Source: Fusibacter sp963666805
Lineage (GTDB): Bacteria > Bacillota > Clostridia > Peptostreptococcales > Acidaminobacteraceae
NCBI GenBank assembly: GCA_963666805.2
Contig: CAXXWR010000006.1
Coordinates: forward strand, 434,001 to 498,000
Length of the DNA: 64,000 bases
Direction of reading: 5' to 3'
Notes under the pieces: model-generated
The model's input: the letters and a program-made list of their open reading frames with translations, nothing else
What the model was told of the DNA's origin: nothing
Database searches by the model: none
Part shown: piece after piece, positions 30,866 through 39,800 of the stretch
Position numbering within the stretch: the stretch's first letter is position 1
Layout of the letters: the number at the start of each line of letters is the position of its first letter
Made by a program: the position numbers and the translations under genes

Positions 30866-31189
30866 ATGAAATTAATTATTGCGATTGTACATGATGAAGA
30901 TGTGCACGGTGTAGTCAAGTTGCTCACTTCCTCAGATTTTGGTGTGACCAAGTTGGCATCAACAGGTGGGTTCTTAAAATCCGGTAATACAACACTCTTA
31001 ATTGGGACTCAAAAAGAACGTGTTGATGAAGCATTAGGGATGATTGAAAAAACGTGTAAAACACGAAAAGAAATTACGACAACAACGTCACTAATGGGAG
31101 ATAACAGCGTCATGGGCATGCCACTAGAAATTACGGTGGGCGGTGCAACTGTATTTGTTGTTGATGTAGAAAATTATTTAAAACTTTAA
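30866..31189 (+). CDS. darA: Cyclic-di-AMP receptor protein DarA (PII-like)
   Basis: A 107-residue PII-like protein that binds cyclic di-AMP as a trimer. The N-terminal MKLIIAIVHDEDVHGVVKLL and the FGVTKLASTGGFLKSGNTTL segment are the conserved ligand-binding elements. The ATG at 30866 follows AAAGGAGG. The protein's downstream partner is not known from sequence. Synteny with holB and ricT is conserved; the yaaR gene that often lies between darA and holB is absent. Confidence 0.93.
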   Translation: MKLIIAIVHDEDVHGVVKLLTSSDFGVTKLASTGGFLKSGNTTLLIGTQKERVDEALGMIEKTCKTRKEITTTTSLMGDNSVMGMPLEITVGGATVFVVDVENYLKL

Positions 31190-31200
31190 GTGAGTAGGAC

Positions 31201-32055
31201 ATGGATAATAAACAAAAAAATGTAGAATTTTTATTAGAAGCTTTAAAACATGATAGACTCTCACACAGTTATATATTTTCAGGATGTGATGATTTAGTAG
31301 TTGCACAGACAATTGCACAGCACGTATTATGTAAACAGGAACACACAGCATGTGGTTCCTGTTCCTCATGTGTAAAGCTTTTAAGTCATAATCATCCTGA
31401 TTTAATGGTTATAGAGCCAGATGGGGCATCTATTAAGAATGCACAGGTGGAAGCCTTTCAAGAATTTATGGTGATTAGACCCTTTGAGAGCGTCAAAAAA
31501 ATAGCTATATTTAAATCATTAGAATTAATGACAGTACGTGCTCAGAATCGATTGCTTAAATTACTTGAAGAACCTCCTGAGTATGGCCTCATTATTTTTA
31601 TGACCAATCAAATTCAATCTGTACTGGATACGGTTATTTCTAGATGCCAAGTCATCCATTTTGACCCTGTAAATGATCAGAATCTAGATAAGGAATTACA
31701 AGAGCATGCGCTAGATTTTGTTAAGCGCTTACAATACAAAGATGTCAATGCCATTTTAGCGTATTCAGCCATTGCTAAAAATGATAAAGAGCAATTTAAA
31801 ACCCTGTTGCCTCTTATTAGTCAAATCTTGAGAGATGTGATGATTTTTTCTCAAACTCAAAATATTTATTTGATAAGTGATGGATTTTTCTCTATACTTG
31901 ATTATAAGGACTATATTTCTCAAATGGCTGATGCCTTTGAATTAAAATATATAATTGACCTTATTTTTAAGATAGAAGAAGTACAGCAAAAAATTAAAGC
32001 AAATAGAAATTTTGATTTAACAGTTGACCAACTGTTATTGGGATGTATAGATTAG
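31201..32055 (+). CDS. holB: DNA polymerase III delta' subunit
   Basis: A subunit of the clamp loader that opens and loads the DnaN ring. The 284-residue product shows HDRLSHSYIFSGCDD at the N-terminus, where the P-loop is degenerate (no GKT), as expected for delta', which does not hydrolyse ATP. A zinc module with four cysteines is visible in LCKQEHTACGSCSSCVKL. The segment RAQNRLLKLLEEPPEYG is the conserved sensor region of the family, and the SRC motif follows in VISRCQVIHF. It starts 11 bases after darA and ends nine bases before ricT. Confidence 0.93.
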   Translation: MDNKQKNVEFLLEALKHDRLSHSYIFSGCDDLVVAQTIAQHVLCKQEHTACGSCSSCVKLLSHNHPDLMVIEPDGASIKNAQVEAFQEFMVIRPFESVKKIAIFKSLELMTVRAQNRLLKLLEEPPEYGLIIFMTNQIQSVLDTVISRCQVIHFDPVNDQNLDKELQEHALDFVKRLQYKDVNAILAYSAIAKNDKEQFKTLLPLISQILRDVMIFSQTQNIYLISDGFFSILDYKDYISQMADAFELKYIIDLIFKIEEVQQKIKANRNFDLTVDQLLLGCID

Positions 32056-32064
32056 GAGGCATGA

Positions 32065-32982
32065 ATGATCACAGTAGTAGGGGTGAGATTTAAACCTGCT
32101 GGCAAGATATACTATTTTGATCCGGGCGAAGTTGAAGTCGAAAAAGATCAAAATGTCATTGTAGAGACGGCTAGAGGGGTTGAATACGGTGAATGTGTTA
32201 TTGGGAAACGAGAAATTCCAGAAGAGGATATCGTAAGTCCTTTAAAACCTGTTTTGAGAACAGCGACACAAGAGGATGACGATATTCATAAGAATAATAA
32301 AGAAAAAGCAGTTGAAGCCTATGATATCTGTGAAGAAAAAATCAAGAATCACGGATTAGATATGAAATTAATTGATGTAGAATATACCTTTGATAATAAC
32401 AAAGTGATTTTTTATTTTACAGCAGATGGCAGAATTGATTTTAGAGAACTTGTAAAAGATTTAGCTTCAGTGTTTAGAACGCGCATTGAGTTACGCCAAA
32501 TTGGTGTGAGAGATGAGTCTAAGATGATTAAAGGTTTAGGACCGTGCGGTAGAGAATGTTGCTGCGGAGCTTGGCTAGGTGATTTTGCACCGGTTTCTAT
32601 TAAGATGGCTAAAGATCAAAACCTTTCATTAAATCCTGTTAAAATTTCAGGGCTTTGCGGGCGGTTAATGTGTTGTCTCAAATACGAACATGATACTTAT
32701 GTTCAAATTAGGGCTGATATGCCTAATAGAGGTGATCGTGTCAGAACACCTGATGGGAAGGCAATGGTCATAGATACCAATATCATTTTAGAACAAGTCA
32801 AAGTAAGGCACTATACTGGAAAAGGTGATGAACTGAGTGAGGAAATTGTACCTTATTCAAAAGATCTCATTAAGGTGATTTCACCGAATCGTTCAAATCA
32901 TAAAAATCAACATCAAAATCAACAAGCGTCTTTAAATGAAGAACCCGTTGATTTCAAAGAGCTTAAGAAATTAGAAGACTAA
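32065..32982 (+). CDS. ricT: RicT (YaaT) PSP1-domain protein, RNase Y complex subunit
   Basis: A PSP1-family protein of 305 residues. In Bacillus, RicT forms a complex with RicA and RicF that carries Fe-S clusters, modulates RNase Y mRNA processing and supports sporulation and competence. The cysteine-rich segment GPCGRECCCGAW followed by ISGLCGRLMCCLKYE at about residues 165-215 supplies the cluster ligands. The N-terminal PSP1 fold includes the VVGVRFKPAGKIYYFDPGE strand. The ATG at 32065 is preceded by AGGAGG. The C-terminal 30 residues are rich in Asn, Gln and His and probably disordered. A terminator follows. Confidence 0.94.
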   Translation: MITVVGVRFKPAGKIYYFDPGEVEVEKDQNVIVETARGVEYGECVIGKREIPEEDIVSPLKPVLRTATQEDDDIHKNNKEKAVEAYDICEEKIKNHGLDMKLIDVEYTFDNNKVIFYFTADGRIDFRELVKDLASVFRTRIELRQIGVRDESKMIKGLGPCGRECCCGAWLGDFAPVSIKMAKDQNLSLNPVKISGLCGRLMCCLKYEHDTYVQIRADMPNRGDRVRTPDGKAMVIDTNIILEQVKVRHYTGKGDELSEEIVPYSKDLIKVISPNRSNHKNQHQNQQASLNEEPVDFKELKKLED

Positions 32983-32993
32983 AGTATAAAGGC

Positions 32994-33024
32994 ATGGCGT
33001 TAAGGAGACTTAACGCCATTTTTA
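32994..33024 (+). terminator. Terminator after ricT
   Basis: ATGGCGTTAAG and CTTAACGCCAT make a perfect 11-bp stem around GAGA, followed by a TTTTT run. Confidence 0.92.
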
Positions 33025-33095
33025 ATAAGAAACCCTCTTGAGGTGAAAATAAGAACTTAAAAAGTGTATTAAGATAGAAGGGATTATAATGATTC

Positions 33096-33896
33096 ATGGA
33101 AAAAGATAAGATGTTAAAAGACGAAGACCTTGTAAAAGATCATGAGCGCGTGGATGATTTACAGCTTGACGGTCTAAAAATCATCCAAGACCCATCAGGT
33201 TTTTGTTTTGGGATAGATGCAGTTTTACTTAGCCATTTTACAAAGGTTAAATCCAAAGATTTGATTGTTGAATTTGGAACGGGAACGGGTATTATTCCCA
33301 TTTTACTGGCTGGTAAGTACAGTTTTTCTAAAATAGCAGCTTTTGAAGTCCAATCAGAAGTGGCAGATATGGCTTCTCGAAGTGTAAAACTCAACCATTT
33401 GGAAGACAAAATTACAATTATTAATGATAATTTAAAGGCGAGTGCTGATTATTTTTCAGCCGGCTCAATAGATGTTGTTGTAACAAATCCCCCTTACATG
33501 TCGCATACGGGTGGGATTAAAAATATGGATGAGAAAAAGACAATTTCAAGACACGAAGTTCTTTGTGGGCTTGAAGATATCATAAGTGGTGCCAGTCGGT
33601 TGCTTAAGTTTGGTGGCAATTTTTATATGATTCATCGTCCCAATCGTTTGGTAGATATAGTGACTCTTTGTAGACAATACCGTCTTGAACCTAAAGAGAT
33701 TAGAATGATTCATCCCTATGCGGGAAAAAAACCTAACATCTTTTTAATACGCTGCAATAAAGGGGGAAAGCCTGACCTGAAATTCCGCAATCCTTTAGTG
33801 GTTTATGAAGATTCTGGCAACTATACCCAAGAAATTTATGATATCTATGGTATGCAGAATATTACTGTTTTTACGTCAAAAGAAAAGGAGAAGTAA
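33096..33896 (+). CDS. trmN6: tRNA1(Val) adenine-37 N6-methyltransferase-like protein
   Basis: A class I SAM methyltransferase of 266 residues, the YabB/TrmN6 family found between ricT and rsmI. Motif I is EFGTGTGIIPILLAG (60-74), and the amino-methyl-transfer motif NPPY is at 131-134. The segment PSGFCFGIDAVLLSHF at the N-terminus is typical of the family. The start is taken at ATG 33096; a GAAGGGA site lies about 12 bases upstream, and a second ATG at 33111 is possible. rsmI follows immediately. The small GIY-YIG gene (yazA) that often lies between is not present. Confidence 0.88.
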   Translation: MEKDKMLKDEDLVKDHERVDDLQLDGLKIIQDPSGFCFGIDAVLLSHFTKVKSKDLIVEFGTGTGIIPILLAGKYSFSKIAAFEVQSEVADMASRSVKLNHLEDKITIINDNLKASADYFSAGSIDVVVTNPPYMSHTGGIKNMDEKKTISRHEVLCGLEDIISGASRLLKFGGNFYMIHRPNRLVDIVTLCRQYRLEPKEIRMIHPYAGKKPNIFLIRCNKGGKPDLKFRNPLVVYEDSGNYTQEIYDIYGMQNITVFTSKEKEK

Positions 33897-33897
33897 G

Positions 33898-34722
33898 ATG
33901 CTTTATATTGTAGGAACGCCAATTGGCAATTTAGAGGATATGACACTCCGAGCACTTAGGATTCTAAGAGAAGTGGATGTGATCTATTGTGAAGATACAC
34001 GTCATTCAATCAAGTTATTGACACATTTTGAAATTTCAAAACCCCTTTACAGTTATCATGAACATAATAAAGACAAGGTTGGACCAGAGGTTATTCAAAA
34101 ATTGAAGTCTGGACAAGTGATTGCTCTGGTTTCAGATGCAGGGATGCCAGGCATTTCAGATCCGGGTCAAGACTTGATAAGGAAGTGTATAGAGGAAGAG
34201 ATGGAGTATACAATCATTCCAGGTGTGACAGCCTTTTCAACAGCTTTAGTAGGGTCTGGAATGGATAATCACGCCTTTACTTTTGAAGGGTTTTTAAGTC
34301 GGGATAAGCGTCAAAAGAAGGCCCATCTTGAACGTTTAAAGGGAGAAAGAAGAACGCTTATTTTTTATGAATCCCCCCACCGACTCAAAGAAACTTTAAA
34401 GATTATGGGAGAGATTTTGGGTAATCGTCAAATCGTATTGGCAAGAGAGCTCACTAAGAAATATGAAGAATATAGAAGGGGATCACTTGAGTCACTTTTA
34501 GAGTATTATCAAAACAATGAAATCAAAGGTGAAATTGTTTTAATACTTGAGGGAAGTTCAGAAATTCAAGTTGATCAAAATCCACTTTTAGAAATGTCAA
34601 TAAGTGCTCATGCCCTATATTATATGGAAAAAGGTTTTACTAAAAAAGAAGCCCTTAAATGCGTGGCTAAAGACCGCGGTATAAAAAAATCTGATATCTA
34701 TAAGGAAACATTAGATTTATAA
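33898..34722 (+). CDS. rsmI: 16S rRNA cytidine-1402 2'-O-methyltransferase
   Basis: RsmI methylates the ribose of C1402 in the ribosomal P site. The 274-residue SPOUT-like tetrapyrrole-methylase fold shows MLYIVGTPIGNLEDMTLRAL at the start, YCEDTRHSIKLL, SDAGMPGISDPG and FYESPHRL, all conserved in the family. The start ATG at 33898 is preceded by AAAAGGAG at the very end of trmN6, so the genes are coupled. Longer in-frame extensions upstream overlap trmN6 and are not used. A bidirectional terminator lies between it and abrB. Confidence 0.96.
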   Translation: MLYIVGTPIGNLEDMTLRALRILREVDVIYCEDTRHSIKLLTHFEISKPLYSYHEHNKDKVGPEVIQKLKSGQVIALVSDAGMPGISDPGQDLIRKCIEEEMEYTIIPGVTAFSTALVGSGMDNHAFTFEGFLSRDKRQKKAHLERLKGERRTLIFYESPHRLKETLKIMGEILGNRQIVLARELTKKYEEYRRGSLESLLEYYQNNEIKGEIVLILEGSSEIQVDQNPLLEMSISAHALYYMEKGFTKKEALKCVAKDRGIKKSDIYKETLDL

Positions 34723-34852
34723 GCGAAGAAAGTAAAAATAGCAAAGAAGTAATTCACGGAAAAAAATTGCATGCAATAAATTGCATATTTATCAACTGAA
34801 ATTGTTTAATTATTCACATTCTCAAAGGATGAATCTGAGTCAAAAAAGTGAA

Positions 34853-34890
34853 AAAACAAGCCAAGATGATCCCTCATCACGGCTTGTTTT
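34853..34890. terminator. Bidirectional terminator between rsmI and abrB
   Basis: AAAACAAGCC pairs with GGCTTGTTTT, and an inner stem GATGA-TCCC-TCATC lies within the loop. T- and A-runs flank it. Confidence 0.88.
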
Positions 34891-34919
34891 GTTAGATTTT
34901 TTGAATATCTAGATGTTAA

Positions 34920-35162
34920 TTAAAGCCCTTTAATTTCATCTAAACATGCAGGACAGATGTTTTTACCCTTGATATTTTTAACACCTTTTGCCTGTCCACA
35001 GAATATACATGCGGGTTCATACTTCTTAAGTATGATAGTTTCTCCTTCTGTGAAAATTTCAAGTGCGTCTTTCTCACCAATATTAAGTGTACGACGCAAT
35101 TCAATAGGAATAACTACTCTACCCAATTCATCAACTTTTCTTACTATTCCTGTCGATTTCAT
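34920..35162 (-). CDS. abrB: AbrB-family transition-state regulator with zinc ribbon
   Basis: An 80-residue DNA-binding protein with the swapped-hairpin AbrB domain at the N-terminus (STGIVRKVDELGRVVIPIEL, RRTLNIGEKDALEIF). The C-terminal 30 residues carry two CxxC pairs, CIFCGQ and CPACLD, forming a small zinc ribbon seen in many clostridial AbrB proteins. In Bacillus AbrB represses post-exponential genes. The position between rsmI and metG is conserved in Firmicutes. The ATG at 35162 has AGGAGGTAG upstream, and a consensus promoter lies 39 bases before it. Confidence 0.92.
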   Translation of the reverse strand: MKSTGIVRKVDELGRVVIPIELRRTLNIGEKDALEIFTEGETIILKKYEPACIFCGQAKGVKNIKGKNICPACLDEIKGL

Positions 35163-35200
35163 TTCTCTACCTCCTAAGCCTAATACATTTCCATAGATTA

Positions 35201-35229
35201 ATAATAATACAAAAAAATCAAACTGTCAA
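35201..35229 (-). promoter_or_regulatory. abrB promoter
   Basis: Read on the minus strand, TTGACA is followed by 17 bases and TATTAT, ending about 39 bases upstream of the abrB start. Confidence 0.8.
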
Positions 35230-35264
35230 CTTTAGTAAACCGAGTCTCTAATTGGATAAAATTC

Positions 35265-35714
35265 CTAGGATTCTTTAGACATTTCTTTCTCAACTTCAGA
35301 TACCACATCTTTAATATCGACAATTTTATCACCGAAGTATTTGTCATAAAGTGCTTTTCCGATAGATATTGTATGCATGAAGGATGAAAGACCATCTATA
35401 AAACTTTTATTTTCATTAATGGTTTCTGTAACAGATTCAGTTGTTTCTGAGACGTTATCAATAGTTTCTCTGAAGGCACTAATATCATGTGAAACTTCGC
35501 CAGAAATACTTTCGATATTTTGGGTTAGATCAGGTACAATGGCAAGTGTTTTATCTATACTTTCTTTATTGTCTTCAACAATTTTACTCACTTGCTTTAC
35601 CATTTTGAAAGCACGGTGAAGAATCAGTATAAGATATCCAAAAATACCTACAAGTAGTGCCCATAAAATAAATAGTAGTAAGTCTTTTACTGAAAAAATG
35701 AGTTCGCTGTTCAT
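35265..35714 (-). CDS. Membrane-anchored coiled-coil protein (DUF948-like)
   Basis: A 149-residue protein with one N-terminal membrane helix (about residues 8-32, LLLFILWALLVGIFGYLILI) followed by a long helical, heptad-like region about residues 35-110 rich in Glu, Ser, Thr and Val (for example DNVSETTESVTETINENKSF). The pattern resembles DUF948/YtxG-type proteins, which are general-stress-associated membrane proteins in Bacillus; that assignment is tentative. The ATG at 35714 is preceded by GGGAGG; a longer start adds 22 residues without a better site. It lies upstream of abrB on the same strand but abrB has its own promoter. Confidence 0.65.
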   Translation of the reverse strand: MNSELIFSVKDLLLFILWALLVGIFGYLILILHRAFKMVKQVSKIVEDNKESIDKTLAIVPDLTQNIESISGEVSHDISAFRETIDNVSETTESVTETINENKSFIDGLSSFMHTISIGKALYDKYFGDKIVDIKDVVSEVEKEMSKES

Positions 35715-35922
35715 ATTGCCTCCCTTACTTGATAAGGCTTTAGGCCCTTTTTGACTTTTTCTCATTATATCATTTATCATTTTTAATTGCGATAACTATT
35801 AGAATAACTTAAAAAGTCATGAGTCAGAGGAATCATATAAATGCGATGGTAGATTGATTGTAATAGAGATTAACAGTATGTTATGACATATATATCCCTT
35901 AATTTCAAATTTATTCAAATAA

Positions 35923-35949
35923 AAAACAGCCCTTTTGGGCTGTTTTATT
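35923..35949 (-). terminator. Terminator of the 122-residue hypothetical gene
   Basis: AAAACAGCCC pairs with GGGCTGTTTT around a TTTT loop. In the minus-strand RNA it is followed by a T-rich stretch. Confidence 0.88.
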
Positions 35950-35979
35950 TTTTCAGTAATCATAAAAATCTGATGAACA

Positions 35980-36348
35980 CTAAACTTGATAGGCTTCGTT
36001 ATTAATTCTAATTTTTTCAGCATCAATATAAAGGGAAGAATCGTTGATATTCAATGCAAATTGTGGCACTGAAACAAATAAATCATCTTGAGACTTCGTT
36101 GAAAACTCTCCAAATCCTAAGTCATCATAAGAAATGGCACTGAGTTGTGTATTTGAAAGCATATGATCAATTTCCATATCGTGATCAATGTAATAAAAAG
36201 CTTTAACATCTTCGAAAATAATTTCAGTGGGTTCAGCGTATTCATTAGAGATGGCTACTGAGATAATGTCGTAATCCATGTTGATATTAACGGTATCAAT
36301 TTTGCCTTTTGCATAGGCATCTAAAATTGGATATATGTTTTTTGCCAT
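35980..36348 (-). CDS. Hypothetical soluble protein
   Basis: A 122-residue acidic protein without membrane segments, signal peptide or recognisable motifs. The sequence alternates short hydrophobic strands (TVNINMDYDIISVAISNEYA, IFEDVKAFYYID), suggesting a small beta-rich fold. Function unknown. A good promoter-like TATAAT (36396-36401 on the minus strand) lies upstream and a clean terminator follows, so it is an independent gene. A GAGGTG site precedes the ATG at 36348. A short inverted repeat GAACTT-N6-AAGTTC at 36371-36388 lies in its 5' leader. Confidence 0.7.
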   Translation of the reverse strand: MAKNIYPILDAYAKGKIDTVNINMDYDIISVAISNEYAEPTEIIFEDVKAFYYIDHDMEIDHMLSNTQLSAISYDDLGFGEFSTKSQDDLFVSVPQFALNINDSSLYIDAEKIRINNEAYQV

Positions 36349-36450
36349 AAAAACACCTCATTTCTTGATTGAACTTCTTTAAAAGTTCAGAATTAATTAT
36401 ATCTCGTGTAAATATATTTATCATATATTATCATAGGGTGCAATTGTTTT

Positions 36451-37257
36451 TTATAATTGTTTCATATTTTTATGAAATGTTTTTATTTTATTCACAGTTG
36501 CAGTAATAATTGATTCAACGGTGTCAAATGAGGTGATATTAGCACTTTGATCAAGAGGAGATTCAATCATAATCCCAACGATAGAGGTGTCTTGAATCGC
36601 TTGGAGATTACTTTGAGTTGCTGACCCTAAGCCACTTTGCTTGAAAATAAAATACTGGATATGATAAGCCTCAAACAAACTCTGAGTTAGACGCGGAGGG
36701 CAAGGTGCTTTAATCCCAATAATGTGATCGAGGGGGACTTTATAGTCTTCACACAGTGTAATAGAGTAGCGACTTGGCATAATGCGAAAGTAACATCTTT
36801 CAGCCGGCAATTTTTCATAAAAGTCTTGGATATGTTTAGCTCCTGTCATTAATAGGTTGCCGTCTTGTTGACTGACATGGTCGATTGCAGAAGTTATATC
36901 GGGAACGATTATTAAATTAGGATAGTGGCCTAAGTCAATAGACATTTGCTCAAGTGTTTGTTTTCTTTCATAGCGCCAGTAGGAAATAGGGAGGCTTTTA
37001 GCACATAACCTTGCTATTTTTGTAATCTCATTTGCGTGTGGATGCGTTGCATCAATAATGAGATCAACCTGATGGTCTCGTATAAAAGCCTTTAGGGTAT
37101 CCTTATCAAATCGTACCATAAGGGTATTCAGCCCCTCGTTTGAATAGTAGTCTAAACCCAGTGACGTTGCGACAGTCAAAATATAAGGTATCTTATGAGC
37201 CACTAAGGCATGGGCTATCTGTGCTCCTTCATGAGTGCCTCCTAAGATGAGTATCAT
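36451..37257 (-). CDS. cbiJ: Cobalt-precorrin-6A reductase
   Basis: NADH/NADPH-dependent reduction of the corrin ring in anaerobic cobalamin synthesis. The 268-residue protein begins MILILGGTHEGAQIAHAL, the nucleotide-binding motif, and contains LIIDATHPHANEIT and GIKAPCPP, both typical of the CbiJ/CobK family. It is the last gene of the operon, overlapping cbiH by four bases. No convincing terminator is seen in the roughly 100 bases behind it. The C-terminal 25 residues are lysine-rich and may be disordered. Confidence 0.92.
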   Translation of the reverse strand: MILILGGTHEGAQIAHALVAHKIPYILTVATSLGLDYYSNEGLNTLMVRFDKDTLKAFIRDHQVDLIIDATHPHANEITKIARLCAKSLPISYWRYERKQTLEQMSIDLGHYPNLIIVPDITSAIDHVSQQDGNLLMTGAKHIQDFYEKLPAERCYFRIMPSRYSITLCEDYKVPLDHIIGIKAPCPPRLTQSLFEAYHIQYFIFKQSGLGSATQSNLQAIQDTSIVGIMIESPLDQSANITSFDTVESIITATVNKIKTFHKNMKQL

Positions 37258-37970
37258 AGTTGATAGCCTCGTGGTGTTACCATTTTTTCATGAATGATTT
37301 GGGTCGATTGGTTCCCGATAATGACTAAGGATGTCATATCAATAAGGGAGTAGTCAATGGCATCAATCTTAAAAATATGATGTGACTGATGATCTCTTCC
37401 GGCATTTTTAACAAGGCCAACCCAAAGATCAGAACCTTGTTCTTCCCTAATGATAGCGATGGCGTTTTCAATGTGGTGAGGACGGCCCTTGCTTTTAGGA
37501 TTATAAAGACAAATCACAAAGTCACCGGCTGCTGCGTGTTTTATTCGCTTCATGATGGTGTCATAAGGGGTGAGTAAGTCACTTAGGCTAATATGGCAAA
37601 AATCGTGCATAAGGGGAGCTCCAAGGGTTGCGGCACAGGCAATAGAGGCTGTTACACCGGGGATAACTTCGATCTCATCTTTTCCATCAGAGAGTTCATA
37701 GATGAGTCCAGCCATGCCGTAGACACCAGAATCTCCACTGCTTATAACGGCTACTTTTTCGCCTGCTCTTGATCGCTTGAGGGCTTCTTGACACCTTGCG
37801 GTTTCACCCCGCATGCCATTTTCAATAATCACTTGTTGACTAATAAGGGGCTTAATAAGGCCAATATAAGTTTTATAGCCGACAATTGTGTCCACTTCCG
37901 TAATCACTTGTTTGGCTTGAGCAGTCATCATTTCAAGACTTCCAGGTCCAATACCAATAACGTAAATCAT
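37254..37970 (-). CDS. cbiH: Cobalt-precorrin-3B C17-methyltransferase
   Basis: A SAM-dependent tetrapyrrole methylase of 238 residues. It methylates C17 and takes part in ring contraction, the step that makes the corrin. Family motifs are IGIGPGSLEMMTAQAKQ, EVDTIVGYKTYIGLI, ISSGDSGVYGMAGLIYEL and EVIPGVTASIACAATLGAPL. It overlaps cbiG and cbiJ by four bases each. This is the stand-alone CbiH form, not the fused one with an extra C-terminal domain. Confidence 0.95.
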   Translation of the reverse strand: MIYVIGIGPGSLEMMTAQAKQVITEVDTIVGYKTYIGLIKPLISQQVIIENGMRGETARCQEALKRSRAGEKVAVISSGDSGVYGMAGLIYELSDGKDEIEVIPGVTASIACAATLGAPLMHDFCHISLSDLLTPYDTIMKRIKHAAAGDFVICLYNPKSKGRPHHIENAIAIIREEQGSDLWVGLVKNAGRDHQSHHIFKIDAIDYSLIDMTSLVIIGNQSTQIIHEKMVTPRGYQL

Positions 37971-39067
37971 AATAAAATCCTCCCAAAGGCAAATGTCGTG
38001 CCTTGATATTTAAGTGTGTCATAACAGTCTGTATCGTGCGTTAAATGATAAGCAGAAGGCCCAGCAACAGCAGCAATACCAGTTGTTTTTTTAACGAAGT
38101 CAGACCCTTTAAAATGGGTTTCGTATGGCAGTAAAGATTGTATACTAAAAAAAGAACATTCAACCTGTAAAGCTTCAGCAGTTGCTAAGAGGCATTTCTC
38201 TTCTTTTTTTAACTGAATGGAGACGAGTTGATGAATGCTCTCGGACAGATAGTCGTGAGTACGTAAAGCCTCTGTAAGGTTTTTTTGGTATAAAGCTTGG
38301 GGCAAGTTCTTTTTACAACCTGTTCCAACAACGAGACTTTGGCTCACGGCACAGTCATAAGATGTTGTAGTGCCTTCATCAAGAAAACATGGGGGCCGCC
38401 TTAATGTAATTAAGAGTTTTAATCCCTTGTGGGCAGACCATTGACCTGTAGAGGTATAGAAAACCCATTGGTTACTTTGGCCAATAAAGTGCTGACGTGT
38501 CTGATCACTGACCCTTATTTTGGGATCTATATAAACGCCAATCGTCCCACCATCGGCCAGATTAAGATTGTATTTCTTAATGAGGGGGCGATGGGTTTGA
38601 AGGTTTATTTTAAAAGCCGTAAACAAGGGTTCAATCCCTTGTGATCCTGCCAAGTCCGTTGCTGTGGTGATGACCACTTGACTTTTATATTCGGGTTTTA
38701 GGAGGTCTGAAAGGCTTTGGGCAAGGGCGTTGCCACCGCCGACATGACCTGAAAGTAAACTAATGACAAAGTGACCATGATCATCAATGACGATTACAGG
38801 CGGGTCTGTTAGTTTATCATTTAAGGCTTTTGAAATCCCTCTTACAGCAATACCAACTGCACAGATGAATAAGATGACGACGTGATCCTGTTTAAAATAA
38901 TTGACCATGCAGGCTTGGAGGCCTCCGGCTTCTTTGAGATCCTGCGTTCCCATTATTCGAATGTTTTTAGGATGAATTTCTGCATCTATTTTCTTTTGAA
39001 GACAACGTGCAAGCGTATGGCCTTTTTGAGAAAAAGCAATGATAACGACCTTACTTTCTGAATTCAT
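37967..39067 (-). CDS. cbiG: Cobalt-precorrin-5A hydrolase
   Basis: Opens the delta-lactone ring of cobalt-precorrin-5A and releases acetaldehyde. The 366-residue protein has an N-terminal part (AFSQKGHTLARCLQKKI), a central domain with SGHVGGGNALAQSLSDLL and TDLAGSQGIEPL, and a C-terminal domain containing VVGTGCKKN and TTGIAAVAGPSA. The ATG at 39067 is chosen because AAAGGA lies ten bases upstream on the minus strand; the longer start would add six residues. It overlaps cbiF by 17 bases. Confidence 0.92.
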   Translation of the reverse strand: MNSESKVVIIAFSQKGHTLARCLQKKIDAEIHPKNIRIMGTQDLKEAGGLQACMVNYFKQDHVVILFICAVGIAVRGISKALNDKLTDPPVIVIDDHGHFVISLLSGHVGGGNALAQSLSDLLKPEYKSQVVITTATDLAGSQGIEPLFTAFKINLQTHRPLIKKYNLNLADGGTIGVYIDPKIRVSDQTRQHFIGQSNQWVFYTSTGQWSAHKGLKLLITLRRPPCFLDEGTTTSYDCAVSQSLVVGTGCKKNLPQALYQKNLTEALRTHDYLSESIHQLVSIQLKKEEKCLLATAEALQVECSFFSIQSLLPYETHFKGSDFVKKTTGIAAVAGPSAYHLTHDTDCYDTLKYQGTTFAFGRILL

Positions 39068-39800
39068 GTTTGAAATCCTTTGCATAGAGTTTAGAAACTT
39101 GATAGCTATGACCTAAGCAATTGCCTACGATAATGAGAGCTGTTTTTGTAATACCAGCAGCTTTGACTGCTTGAGCAAGCGTTTTAAGTGTGCCAGTGAC
39201 CTTTTTTTCTTCTGGCCAAGTGGCTTTATAAACAACTGCAGCAGGAGTATCAGAAGGGTAACCTCCCGCAATGAGCTCTGAAGTGACGTCTTCAATCATT
39301 CCTGTTGAAAGAAAAATAGCCATTGAAGTTTGATGGGCAGCAAAGGCTTTAATACTTTCACGAGAGGGAACGGGAGTACGGCCTTCTCGGCGTGTAATAA
39401 TGAGGCTTTGTGACACTTCCGGTACGGTGTATTCTAGTTCCAAAGAAGAGGCAGCTCCGAGAAAGCTACTGACTCCTGGAATGAGCTCATAGGCTAAATC
39501 GTGTGCTTTAAGAGCTTCAATTTGCTCTCTTAGCGCACCATAAAGGGAAAAATCTCCTGTATGTAGGCGAACGACCTTTTGTTGATTTTGAACGCCCTGT
39601 TGACAGACGGCAATAATGTCTTCGAGGGTCATTGAAGCACTGTTATGGATTTGGCAATTTTCAGAGCAATAATCAAGCAAGACAGGATTAACAAGAGAGC
39701 CTGCGTAGATGACGATATCAGCTTCTTGTAAGGCACGATAGCCTTTAAGTGTAATGAGTTCAGGATCACCAGGCCCTGCACCAACAAATTTTATTTTCAT
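39051..39800 (-). CDS. cbiF: Cobalt-precorrin-4 C11-methyltransferase
   Basis: A SAM-dependent methylase of 249 residues acting at C11. The start KIKFVGAGPGDPELITLKGY and the segments VIYAGSLVNPVLL, VVRLHTGDFSLYGALREQ and LIPGVSSFLGAASSL are the classic CbiF/CobM signatures. The C-terminal region contains the motif TKTALIIVGNCLG. Tight four-base overlap with cbiL indicates coupled translation. Confidence 0.96.
   Translation of the reverse strand: MKIKFVGAGPGDPELITLKGYRALQEADIVIYAGSLVNPVLLDYCSENCQIHNSASMTLEDIIAVCQQGVQNQQKVVRLHTGDFSLYGALREQIEALKAHDLAYELIPGVSSFLGAASSLELEYTVPEVSQSLIITRREGRTPVPSRESIKAFAAHQTSMAIFLSTGMIEDVTSELIAGGYPSDTPAAVVYKATWPEEKKVTGTLKTLAQAVKAAGITKTALIIVGNCLGHSYQVSKLYAKDFKHEFRK

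Noticed and set aside
34741..34800. TTGCAT repeats after rsmI as a possible regulatory site
   Set aside because: The short repeats (TTGCATGCAATAAATTGCAT) are AT-rich, lie between convergent genes and have no promoter near them.
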